From Isoperla grammatica (taxonomy: Eukaryota; Arthropoda; Insecta; Plecoptera; Perlodidae): 64,000 nucleotides of DNA. The notes below the pieces were generated by a model. The model searched no databases, had not been told where the DNA came from, and was given only the letters and a program-made list of their open reading frames with translations. This document shows, piece after piece, positions 24,848 through 36,337 of the stretch; within the stretch, counting starts at the first letter, position 1, and the number at the start of each line of letters is the position of its first letter. The position numbers and the translations under genes were made by a program. The stretch covers positions 83,185,406 to 83,249,405 of the forward strand of contig OX246737.1 in the NCBI GenBank assembly GCA_945910005.1, in the 5' to 3' direction.

Positions 24848-26240
24848 ACAACTATCTAAGAAATGTTCTTTAGTAATTCTTCATAGTATAGCACCTATAC
24901 CTAAACAATGTACTTCAGTAATTCTTCATAGAATAGCTCCTACCTAAGAAATGTACTTCAGTAATTCGTCATAGTATAGCACCTACCTAAGAAATGTACT
25001 TCAGTAAGTCGTCATAGTATAGCACCTACCTGGGAAATGTTCTTCAGTAAGCCCATAGTATAGTACCTACCTAACAAATGTACTTCAGTAATTCTTCATA
25101 GTATAGCACCTACCTGGGAAATGTTCTTCAGTAAGCCCATAGTATAGTACCTACCTAAGAAATGTACTTCAGTAAGTCGTCATAGTATAGCACCTACCTG
25201 GGAAATGTACTTCAGAGAGCCCATAGTATAGTACCTACCTAAGAAATGTACTTCAGTAATTCTTCATAGTATAGCATCTACCTGGGAAATGTTCTTCAGT
25301 AAGCCCATAGTATAGTACCTACCTAAGAAATGTACTGCAGTAAGCCCATAGTATAGCACCTACCTAAGAAATGTACTTCAGTAATTCTTCATAGTATAGC
25401 ACCTACCTGGGAAATGTACTTCAGTAAGCCCATAGTATAGCACCTACCTGGGAAATGTACTTCAGTAATTCTTCATAGTATAGAACCTACCTAAGAAATG
25501 TACTTCAGTAATTCTTCATAGTATAGCACCTACCTGGGAAATGTACTTCAGTAAGTCGTCATAGTATAGCACCTACCTGGGAAATGTACTTCAGAGAGCC
25601 CATAGTATAGTACCTACCTAAGAAATGTACTTCAGTAATTCTTCATAGTATAGCATCTACCTGGGAAATGTACTTCAGTAAGCCCATAGTATAGTACCTA
25701 CCTAAGAAATGTACTTCAGTGTATTCTTCATAGTATAGCACCTACCTGGGAAATGAACTTCAGTAATTCTTCATAGTATAGTACCTACCTAAGAAATGTA
25801 CTTCAGAAATTCTTCATAGTATAGCACCTACCTGGGAAATGTACTTCAGAGAGCCCATAGTATAGTACCTACCTAAGAAATGTACTTCAGTAATTCTTCA
25901 TAGTATAGCACCTACCTGGGAAATGTACTTCAGTAAGTCGTCATAGTATAGAACCTACCTGGGAAATGTACTGCAGTAAGCCCATAGTATAGCACCTACC
26001 TAAGAAATGTACTTCAGTAATTCTTCATAGTATAGCATCTACCTGGGAAATGTACTTCAGTAAGCCCATAGTATAGCACCTACCTAAGAAATGTACTTCA
26101 GTAATTCTTCATAGTATAGCATCTACCTGGGAAATGTACTTCAGTAAGCCCATAGTATAGCACCTACCTAAGAAATGTACTTCAGTAATTCTTCATAGTA
26201 TAGCACCTACCTGGGAAATGTACTTTGGTAACTCTTCGAA
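24848..26240. repeat. 41/43-bp tandem array with two interleaved unit types, about 33 copies
   Basis: Type A has CCTAAGAAATGTACTTCAGT with AATTCTTCATAGTATAGCACC. Type B has CCTGGGAAATGTTCTTCAGT or ...TACTTCAGT with AAGCCCATAGTATAGTACC. A third tail, AAGTCGTCATAG, also occurs. Types often alternate, suggesting that dimers and larger blocks were amplified. Confidence 0.97.
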
Positions 26241-27540
26241 CGTAAATGTCACAACAGTGATATTTTGGTTTTAAATAAAGTAAATAACAATATTTGTCAA
26301 TTCAAGACATTCATTTTATAGTTTGTCATAAAGTACAACACAGATATAGGAAATTTTGGATTCTATTTCTTTATCCCATCGTACCGATAATGTTAGTAAA
26401 ATTTTATAACTTGGTATAGGACGTACTTAACACAACTTTTATCGGTTCTAATTTCAGTTTTACTCAATCCAGGTCATTTATGCCCCCTCCCACCCTGGGT
26501 CCATCAATACATAACATTCGTTAGTTAGCACTGCGCTTCTGTTGTTACCCTGGACTAGTTACCATGCATAGAAAATGCACTAGGTCTTTGAACAATGAAC
26601 CTTATTATATAAAATAAGGAGGGGATAATAATAATGCCGTCGACCCATATTCAATCCACTCCAGCCGATATCCTATGAACCGTTGACTTTGTCTCGCCCG
26701 CTAACAAAGAGAGGCGAGCACTCGTCTCGAGCTCGTTACTGTGTTTCTCCAGCTGTCCATGTTGTGCTAGGATAACGAGCTCTATAGAGAACACTCTACA
26801 CATTCAGACAGTAAACTAAACGCAGTATGTAGCAGATTATCTATCTTACCAATAATATTAAGAGTTCTCTGTAAAAGGTCACATTTGATTTTTAATTACT
26901 TAATACCAGTAATTAATTATTCGGGCATGAAATTGATTAAAAGTGAACTAAGCATCTATGCGCACTATAGAAAATAATTCAGATATTTGGAAAATATAAT
27001 CGATATCAGGGACATAACAGTAAGAACGCATCAGCAGATACAATCAACACAACACAATTATTACTGTTCTACATTTTACTGCTTCTTGTCGCGTAGAACG
27101 CAATAATAGAAAACCAATATTTCGTTATATTTTATACAGCTACTTTCAAGTGTACGTACCTATTTCATAATTCTGCGCACAAATCAATACATTGAATAAC
27201 TGAACAACCCATATCAAAATATGAGTAAGGGTGTCCGCATGTTTATGTACATTCCCGTTAATCACGTGTGTGCTATAGTTTTGGCCAACCAAATAATGAA
27301 TAAGTTGTGACCACATCCACTTCCCGCACAAATAAGCAGGCTCGAAAATAAGACTCCACTTCCACCGCGTCATGGCTGACGACCTACCCTGTAAACGCTA
27401 CACTAATGCCCTTTGCATGAACAGTAGAACAGTATGTTGCTGGCGTGTTTCTTACACACAAACCTCAGACAAAACTAATTTCACTACTTACTAGCAATGA
27501 TTGCTCAAAGTAGAGATCTGCTCTACTTTTCAGCAATATT
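26241..27540. other. No gene recognised
   Basis: AT-rich, with frames of at most about 75 codons and no recognisable motif on either strand. Confidence 0.5.
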
Positions 27541-28096
27541 GTCGACGGTTAATCAATGGGGAATAGTCATAGAGTCACGTGGATAATGTATACAGATAAA
27601 CACTAGGACGTTGTAACCAAACGTTGCTATTGCCAACAGTTGATCAATGGGGGAACGTCAAAGTGTCACGTGGATAATGTCTACACATAAACACTAGGAC
27701 GTTGTAACCGAACGTTGCTATTGCCGACAGTTGATCAATGGGGGAACGTCATAGTGTCACGTGGATATTGTCTACACATAAACACTAGGACGTTGTAACC
27801 GAACGTTGCTATTGCCGACAGTTGATCAATGGGGAACGTCATAAAGTCACGTGGATAATGTCTACACATAAACACTAGGACGTTGTAACCGAACGTTGCT
27901 ATTGCCGACAGTTGATCAATGGGGAACGTCATAAAGTCACGTGGATAATGTCTACACATAAACACTAGGACGTTGTAACCGAACGTTGCTATTGCCGACA
28001 GTTGATCAATGGGGAACGTCATAAAGTCACGTGGATATTGTCTACACATAAACACTAGGACGTTGTAACCGAACGTTGCTATTGCCGACATTTGAT
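27541..28096. repeat. 90/91-bp tandem array, about 6 copies
   Basis: GTTGATCAATGG starts units near 27640, 27731, 27822, 27912 and 28002. Each has AGTCACGTGGATA and CACTAGGACGTTGTAAC. The first unit (27541-27640) is the most diverged. A minus-strand frame of 118 codons exists only because 90 is divisible by three. It directly abuts the 40-bp array. Confidence 0.96.
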
Positions 28097-28103
28097 CAAA
28101 AGG

Positions 28104-30045
28104 AGATGTACGCCGGTCTCACGCTGCAGTTAATACCGCACGTAGATGTACGCCGGTCTCACACTGCAGTTCATACCGCACGTAGATGTACGCCGGTCAC
28201 ACACTGCAGTTCATACCGCACGTAGATGTACGCCGGTCTCACACTGCAGTTCATACCGCACGTAGATGTACGCCGGTCTCACACTGCAGTTCATACCGCA
28301 CGTAGATGTACGCCGGTCACACACTGCAGTTCATACCGCACGTAGATGTACGCCGGTCACACACTGCAGTTCATACAGCACGTAGGTGTACGCCGGTCTC
28401 ACACTGCAGTTCATACCGCACGTAGGTGCACGCCGGTCTCACACTGCAGTTCATACCGCACGTAGGTGTACGCCGGTCTCACACTGCAGTTCATACAGCA
28501 CGTAGATGTACGCCGGTCTCACACTGCAGTTCATACCGCACGTAGGTGTACGCCGGTCTCACACTGCAGTTCATACCGCACGTAGATGTACGCCGGTCTC
28601 ACACTGCAGTTCATACCGCACGTAGATGTACGCCGGTCTCACACTGCAGTTCATACCGCACGTAGGTGTACGCCGGTCTCACACTGCAGTTCATACCGCA
28701 CGTAGATGTACGACGGTCACACACTGCAGTTCATACCGCACGTAGATGTACGACGGTCTCACACTGCAGTTCATACCGCACGTAGATGTACGACGGTCTC
28801 ACACTGCAGTTCATACCGCACGTAGGTGTACGACGGTCACTCACTGCAGTTCATACCGCACGTAGATGTACGCCGGTCACACACTGCAGTTCATACCGCA
28901 CGTAGGTGTACGCCGGTCACACACTGCAGTTCATACAGCACGTAGATGTACGCCGGTCTCACACTGCAGTTCATACCGCACGTAGGTGTACGCCGGTCTC
29001 ACACTGCAGTTCATACCGCACGTAGATGTACGCCGGTCACACACTGCAGTTCATACCACACGTAGATGTACGACGGTCTCACACTGCAGTTCATACCGCA
29101 CGTAGATGTACGCCGGTCACACACTGCAGTTCATACCGCACGTAGATGTACGCCGGTCACACACTGCAGTTCATACCGCACGTAGATGTACGCCGGTCAC
29201 ACACTGCAGTTCATACCGCACGTAGATGTACGCCGGTCACACACTGCAGTTCATACCGCACGTAGATGTACGCCGGTCTCACACTGCAGTTCATACCGCA
29301 CGTAGATGTACGACGGTCACTCACTGCAGTTCATACCGCACGTAGATGTACGCCGGTCACACACTGCAGTTCATACAGCACGTAGATGTACGCCGGTCTC
29401 ACACTGCAGTTCATACCGCACGTAGATGTACGCCGGTCACACACTGCAGTTCATACCGCACGTAGATGTACGCCGGTCTCACACTGCAGTTCTTACCGCA
29501 CGTAGATGTACGCCGGTCTCACACTGCAGTTCATACCGCACGTAGATGTACGCCGGTCTCACACTGCAGTTCATACCGCACGTAGATGTACGCCGGTCTC
29601 ACACTGCAGTTCATACCGCACGTAGATGTACGCCGGTCTCACACTGCAGTTCATACCGCACGTAGATGTACGCCGGTCTCACACTGCAGTTCTTACCGCA
29701 CGTAGATGTACGCCGGTCTCACACTGCAGTTCATACCGCACGTAGATGTACGCCGGGTCACACTGCAGTTCATACCGCACGTAGGTGTACGACGGTCTCA
29801 CACTGCAGTTCATACCGCACGTAGATGTACGCCGGTCTCACACTGCAGTTCATACCGCACGTAGGTGTACGCCGGTCTCACACTGCAGTTCATACCGCAC
29901 GTAGATGTACGCCGGTCTCACACTGCAGTTCATACCGCACGTAGATGTACGACGGTCTCACACTGCAGTTCATACCGCACGTAGATGTACGCCGGTCACA
30001 CACTGCAGTTCATACCGCACGTAGATGTACGCCGGTCTCACACTG
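28104..30045. repeat. 40-bp tandem array, about 48 copies
   Basis: The unit is GATGTACGCCGGTCTCACAC followed by TGCAGTTCATACCGCACGTA. Variation is limited to a few sites (GATG/GGTG, GCCGG/GACGG, TCTC/TCAC, ACCG/ACAG). The spacing stays exactly 40 bp over the whole array except for a one-base loss near 29757. There are no unique spacers, so this is a minisatellite and not a CRISPR array. Confidence 0.98.
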
Positions 30046-32087
30046 TTGAGAGCGTTTGGGTCATACGTAACTTCAAGTTTGCAATAAGAATATGGAAGTT
30101 CTAGAAAATGAAGTACTATGGTAGATATATGTTATTATTGTGTTGCTTTTAAGTCACGCGTTGAAGAAATAAATACGTTTCTTTACGGACGTAGTGAGAA
30201 AGGAAAGGATGGGTGAAAGGGTCAAACATTAAATTAACTAAAACAAATTGAGTTTCTGCATTTGCTGCATCTACGTTTGCGAATATTGTTAATATTGCGA
30301 AGGCCCTACATATCAATGTAGATTCACTATAGAACAACAGTATTTTTTTTTAAACGTTCCAAATACAAATCAGTGCGCTCTTTATGAAAGTGAATGTAAA
30401 CAAATCAATGTATTGATCAATAGTTCGATAACATCAGCGTGACAGGGTAATCACACGCGTTTTGCTACCGAATCGATGTGCTAATAGCACAACCGTTTCG
30501 ATATTTGTTTCTTTGTTTGGTATAGGCAAGGTGTTGTGAATATTGCGCAACATACTGTTCTGTAGCGAGCGGCTTGGAGGGGTGGAAGGTTGACTATTAC
30601 GTATCTCCCAGGTGACGAGGGTTGGACAGACAAGTCGCAAGTTGGCGTTAGCTTTTAGAACTTCGACTCTTCGAGGGCAATAAATGAGCAACCCTGGTTA
30701 TTCTCGCAAGACATAGTTACGCTACTTCTGGCGTCTTTACGCCTGTGGACGGTTTTACGTCGTTTGCAGGATTAGCTGTAATGTAAGTTGGTAAGCGCAG
30801 GCGGGGAACTGTTCAGGGAGCTTTGTCGCGTGTGTAGAGCAAAATTCAGCGTTCCGTTTGTATAATACACAATGTACCAACAATTCACTAACTTATCTTG
30901 AAGTAGACGTAAGATTATGCATATGAATGTGATGATCGCGTTAGACATACGTATATACATGAATGGCTAGTTGTTTTGGGGCCAGGACACTATAAGCTTA
31001 TACAAAAATACAAATATTAATAAATAATACGTTGTTAAACTCGGTCTTCTTTAAATTTGTCAAGTTTAAACGCTGTTCTTTAAAAAAAAATATTATAGTA
31101 ATTACATAATTATTACCTTTATTATGTTTCATATTACTAAAACCTCTATTATTCTTTTATTTTGGTTGTAATGTTATGCTGTTTAATCCAGTGCATTCCA
31201 TAAATGAGAACTTTGGTCTTAAATAAGAACGCGTCAAGTTGTGCAGATCACATGCCTGAGCTTCACACAATGTTCGAGTATATGAATTGATTGGGATGAG
31301 TTTCTATTTTTTTTCATTTCTCCCTTCCTTTCCTCACTTTATCTTCTTCTTCTCCTTTTAGGAAGTGGGGGCCATGAGGGAGCCAAACAGGAAAATACTT
31401 TGCAGGGCAAGAGAAGAGTGGAGAAACCACACAAATAATATCACTACTAATGTGATAGTTTGTAAGGGACAAATGCACGAATTAGTCTTAGATCTCAAAA
31501 GTGAATCACTTCAAAAATAAAATGAACTTTCCACAGAATTGTATCAAGAATAATGTTAATTGTGCAAAGAACCTAAAAGAATAGTTTTTTAAGATGTAAT
31601 TACTCAAGGACTTAATAATATACCACGAGAGTTAGACACGAAGGTTGGTTGAGAGTGCTGACTCCCAGGTTCACCCCTGCCTGTGTTCATCTTTGAGAAT
31701 CAATATTGCTAGACATCACTGGCCTTGTTTTCCCTACCCCTAGCTGCTCGCCTGCCTGCCTGGTGACACCATTGCAAGCCTCTCTAGCAGATTTAGAGCA
31801 GAAAACTTACCGATAAACACGGGAAATGTAAAGGAGAACAGTACGAAAATATTGTTGTTGATCAAACCAACGGAAAACTAAAGATGTTCTTTCCACGCTT
31901 CTGACAGGGATCTGTTGTTTACTACGATTAGCTTTGTGCTGTTGGACGCAAAGCTCTTTCTGTTTCTTCTCTGACTACCCTCACAACTTTAATTTCACAA
32001 ATGGCATATTTTCTTAAAAAACCCTTAGACTGGGAACTAATATAATCACATTTTCGGACTGGGGTGCATTGATCGCTGATAGTCTTA
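30046..32087. other. No gene recognised
   Basis: Unique sequence with short frames only. A pyrimidine-rich stretch lies at 31304-31360. None of the frames (up to 85 codons) resembles a known protein. Confidence 0.5.
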
Positions 32088-32234
32088 GGTTGGAATTCAT
32101 AGTCGGCCCCTACACCTAGGGGCGCCCATTGTTACCAAGGTAACAGTTGTTTCCATGTTATTTCCCATAAACAAAACAAGTCCATAGCAACAATGGGTGC
32201 CCCTAGGTGTAGGGGCCGACTATGAATTCCAACC
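32088..32234. mobile_element. PIF/Harbinger-like MITE (147 bp) with TTA target duplication
   Basis: Two 46-bp arms (32088-32133 and 32189-32234) differ by a single base. They begin GGTTGGAATTCATAGTCGGC and are flanked by TTA at 32085-32087 and 32235-32237. A 3-bp TWA target duplication and GG-starting inverted ends are typical of PIF/Harbinger MITEs. The near-perfect arms suggest a young insertion. Confidence 0.85.
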
Positions 32235-32352
32235 TTAGTGTTTCGGTGATCCACAGATTTCATTCTTCTCGTTATAAAATATGGAGAAGCAATATGATTG
32301 CAATGAGGTAAGCTTGGGTTCACTAGTTAAGTGGCAAAAACACGTTTCGGTT

Positions 32353-34192
32353 TAAGCGATGCCAACTATCGGTACTGATTGAAGGCAATATGACAAGAAC
32401 ATTCGGCCCCGACGTACATGTTGCCTGGCGTGTTCACTAAGAGAGGTGTAAGCGATGCCAATTATCGGTACTGATTGAAGGCAATACGACAAGAACATTC
32501 GGCCCCGACGTACATGTTGCCTGGCGTGTTCACTTAGAGAGGTGTAAGCGATGCCAACTATCGGTACTGATTGAAGGCAATACGACAAGAACATTCGGCC
32601 CCGACGTACATGTTGCCTGGCGTGTTCACTAAGAGAGGTGTAAGCGATGCCAACTATCGGTACTGATTGAAGGCAATACCACAAGAACATTCGGCCCCGA
32701 CGTACATGTTGCCTGGCGTGTTCACTAAGAGAGGTGTAAGCGATGCCAACTATCGGTACTGATTGAAGGCAATAGGACAAGAACATTCGGCCCCGACGTA
32801 CATGTTGCCTGGCGTGTTCACTAAGAGAGGTGTAAGCGATGCCAACTATCGGTACTGATTGAAGGCAATACGACAAGAACATTCGGCCCCGGCGTACATG
32901 TTGCCTGGCGTGTTACTAAGAGAGGTGTAAGCGATGCCAGCTATCGGTACTGATTGAAGGCAATAAGACAAGAACATTCGGCCCCGACGTACATGTTGCC
33001 TGGCGTGTTCACTAAGAGAGGTGTAAGCGATGCCAACTATCGGTACTGATTGAAGGCAATAAGACAAGAACATTCGGCCCCGACGTACATGTTGCCTGGC
33101 GTGTTCACTAAGAGAGGTGTAAGCGATGCCAACTATCTGTACTGATTGAAGGCAATAGGACAAGAACATTCGGCCCCGACGTACATGTTGCCTGGCGTGT
33201 TCACTTAGAGAGGTGTAAGCGATGGAGACTATCGGTACTGATTGAAGGCAATAGGACAAGAACATTCGGCCTCGACGTACATGTTGCCTGGCGTGTTCAC
33301 TAAGAGAGGTGTAAGCGATGCCAACTATCGGTACTGATTGAAGGCAATACGACAAGAACATTCGGCCCCGACGTACATGTTGCCTGGCGTGTTCACTAAG
33401 AGAGGTGTGAGCGATGCCAACTATCGGTACTGATTGAAGGCAATACGACAAGAACATTCGGCCCCGACGTACATGTTGCCTGGCGTGTTCACTAAGAGAG
33501 GTGTAAGCGATGCCAACTATCGGTACTGATTGAAGGCAATAAGACAAGAACATTCGGCCCCGACGTACATGTTGCCTGGCGTGTTCACTAAGAGAGGTGT
33601 AAGCGATGCCAACTATCGGTACTGATTGAAGGCAATAAGACAAGAACATTCGGCCCCGACGTACATGTTGCCTGGCGTGTTCACTAAGAGAGGTGTAAGC
33701 GATGCCAACTATCGGTACTGATTGAAGGCAATAGGACAAGAACATTCGGCCCCGACGTACATGTTGCCTGGCGTGTTCACTAAGAGAGGTGTTAGCGATG
33801 CCAACTATCGGTACTGATTGAAGGCAATACGACAAGAACATTCGGCCCCGACGTACATGTTGCCTGGCGTGTTCACTAACAGAGGTGTAAGCGATGCCAA
33901 CTATCGGTACTGATTGAAGGCAATACGACAAGAACATTCGGCCCCGACGTACATGTTGTCTGGCGTGTTCACTAAGAGAGGTGTAAGCGATGCCAACTAT
34001 CGGTACTGATTGAAGGCAATACGACAAAAACATTCGGCCCCGACGTACATGTTGCCTGGCGTGTTCACTAAGAGAGGTGTAAGCGATGCCACCTATCGGT
34101 ACTGATTGAAGGCAATACAACAAGAACATTCGGCCCCGACGTACATGTTGCCTGGCGTGTTCAGTAAGAGAGGTGTAAGCGATGGAGACTAT
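32353..34192. repeat. 96-bp tandem array, about 19 copies
   Basis: GTAAGCGATGCCAACTATCG starts units at 96-bp spacing, followed by CAAGAACATTCGGCCCCGAC and GTTGCCTGGCGTGTTCACTA. A one-base loss near 32911 splits the minus-strand open frames (176 and 427 codons, 32 residues per unit). The frames are open because 96 is divisible by three, and no known repeat protein is recognised. Confidence 0.97.
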
Positions 34193-34455
34193 TCGTCCTC
34201 AGGTCCAAGTATGTTTGCCCCTCAAATTAGACGGTGCTCGCTGGCTGAACAGAAAATAACCTTTACTTATCGATGAAATACAAAAACACGGGTTCTTGGA
34301 ACAGTTTCGGTTAAAATTTTCTTATTGTAATCATATAAAAAAGTGTTCAGAAGTTGCCCGAATAATAACAGAAAAAGTACCCATTGTGTTCAATGTTTAG
34401 TCTTAGGTTTAATTTTTTACATCATGAAACCTCATACAAAACTGTGATCGGTTAA
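34193..34455. other. Unique spacer
   Basis: No feature recognised; it ends in TTAA (34452-34455), the target copy of the next element. Confidence 0.5.
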
Positions 34456-35468
34456 GGTGAATCTACCCCCCCTGAAAAAACACTTTTGCTAGGAATTACT
34501 TGTAAATGCGTATGTGTGACGTATGAAGTGTTTCCCTCCTCCCCCCCCACTAACACAACTCCGACCGACCTCCACGCGCTTCGTTCTGATTTCAGTCGAG
34601 CGCTGGCTCTGGTCAAAGCAAGGTCACGCCCAACGAGGCACCGCTCCGCTTACTTGGTGTCATGTTTCCCTCCAATACTTGGATTGCATCTGTACATTTG
34701 CGTTCTCAACTACTGTTGAGCAGTGCTTGGACACAAGGAGACAATTTCTTTGCGCAAATTACCTGTCTAGACCCGTAAAGTAGTTACGGCTGGACTGCGA
34801 CACGAGCAAACTGGTGCGCTTTACATCCGTGTACGTAGTTCACCAACACTCGAAAAGTTTTTTACGTAAGCTTGAGACTGCAAGCATTTTGGGAAGATAA
34901 GGGTCGAGCGCATGATATGCACTTTATTTCTTGTAAGTGACTCTTTTCGTAATTAAGTTATGAAATAGTAAAAGCAGCATATACTCAAGTGCCTTTTCAC
35001 CGGGACACGAAAAAATTTATTAAAAAAAACTGGTGACATAATTGTGTTTTAAAATTGTATACCATCATTCCTAAGATAGCAGCCTATAGCATACTACATT
35101 TTCGTGCACTTGACAAATATGGTCTAGAGGTGCTGTTACATGAACGTAAAGACTTTTGAAGCTATCGGTACACGTAAAAAATAAAAGTGTAATTTTTTTA
35201 AACCACTTTTTGCAGACATTATATCAATATTTATCAACCTTCATCAATAAAAATTTATTTAAAAATGTTAAGTTACCTAGATACCTTCACCAATATGGTC
35301 TAGAGGTGTTATTACATGAACGTAAGGACTTTTGAAGCTATCGGTACACGTAAAAAATAAAAGTGTAATTTTTTTTAAACCACTTTTTGCAGACATTATA
35401 TCAATATTTATCAACCTTCATAAAAAAAAACTTAATTAAAAAAGTTAAGTCACCTAGATACCTTCACC
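34456..35468 (+). mobile_element. TTAA-target non-autonomous transposon, copy 2, with an internal 176-bp duplication
   Basis: It starts GGTGAATCTACC after TTAA and ends GATACCTTCACC before TTAT (35469-35472, one base off TTAA). It is similar over its length to 5253-6079 and 61592-62423, but its last about 176 bp (about 35116-35291) is repeated in tandem at 35292-35467. The duplicated part contains CTTTTGAAGCTATCGGTACA. No transposase is present. Confidence 0.85.
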
Positions 35469-36050
35469 TTATATGTATTTATTTTTACAGTTTTTGGAAC
35501 CGACTTGTAACCTAACTGAATGTCGAATGGAAATAAAACAAATTTATTTTTAAACATTTTCGAATTATTGTGTTTAATTATGGCTGCACATTGTGGCTAT
35601 GCACTGGCACTGTTCCTTTTCCAGATATCTTTACCCATACTAAGTTCCCTAGTGCAGTAGCGTGTAACTCCCCCAACATTTATTTTAGCAGCTTACTGCA
35701 AAGCCGTAAACCTCCAATTCATGCGTGTGCTGGGTTTTCCACGTGTCACGGTTGCGTTTTATGACAGTTGCGAGAGCAGACAACCACTTGCTGTAAAGCA
35801 TCTTACTTAGTTTTATGATCTGCACTCTACTCCTCACGTTATATTTAAACGCATTACACCTAAGTATGTTCTCAGACGTCTTAGACGGCTGCATTTCGAC
35901 GATAAAGTAACATGTATTTGCATAACGTACAAATTAATTTATAATGGAACAGAAATAGAGTCCACGGTGTCTGGTATGTAAGCCCGAGATCAGAATGGGT
36001 GTGCACTAATTTGGTTCATAAGAATCGCAAACCTAACAATATGAATTACT
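35469..36050. other. No gene recognised
   Basis: Unique DNA with short frames on both strands, none recognisable. Confidence 0.45.
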
Positions 36051-36337
36051 TACCATAGGCTATTCTTGTCTCGTATCCAGAAAGTAGTCACCGATCGCCT
36101 CATCATTCTACACTACCAATTTAGCTTTGTCCGACATACGTCCACGGAACACCAGCTCCTCCGACTTACAAACCACATTACCGACGGGTTCAACAGTGGT
36201 CAGGTGACAGCCACTGATGTTCTCGACGTTGCCTGGGCCTCCGACTCAGTCTGGCTCGCTGGGCTGCTGTTCCGTCTCGAGTTCCCAGATCAGATGGTTC
36301 ACATGCTCACATCCTTTTTTTCACACCGTACCTTGAT
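36051..36337 (+). pseudogene. Degraded non-LTR reverse transcriptase fragment (Jockey-type)
   Basis: The frame includes SRIQKVV, HTSTEHQLLRLTNHITDGFN, TATDVLDVAWASDSVW and FPDQMVHMLTSFFSHRT. These align by eye to the central reverse-transcriptase blocks of LINEs: the STEHQLLRL block, the catalytic-block-A region where FLDVAKAFDSVW is expected, and the P-x-L-x-x-x-x-SFL-x-x-RT stretch. The A/F positions are altered (VAWASDSVW) and neither the endonuclease nor the FADD block is present, so it is a dead fragment. The 44-bp array begins directly at its 3' side. Confidence 0.75.

Noticed and set aside
28104..30045. Regular 40-bp repeat resembling a CRISPR array
   Set aside because: Units are directly contiguous with no unique spacers, no cas genes are present, and the setting is eukaryotic.
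32352..34129. Minus-strand frames of 176 and 427 codons with 32-residue repeats
   Set aside because: The 96-bp period is divisible by three. A one-base loss breaks the frame without compensation, which suggests neutrality.
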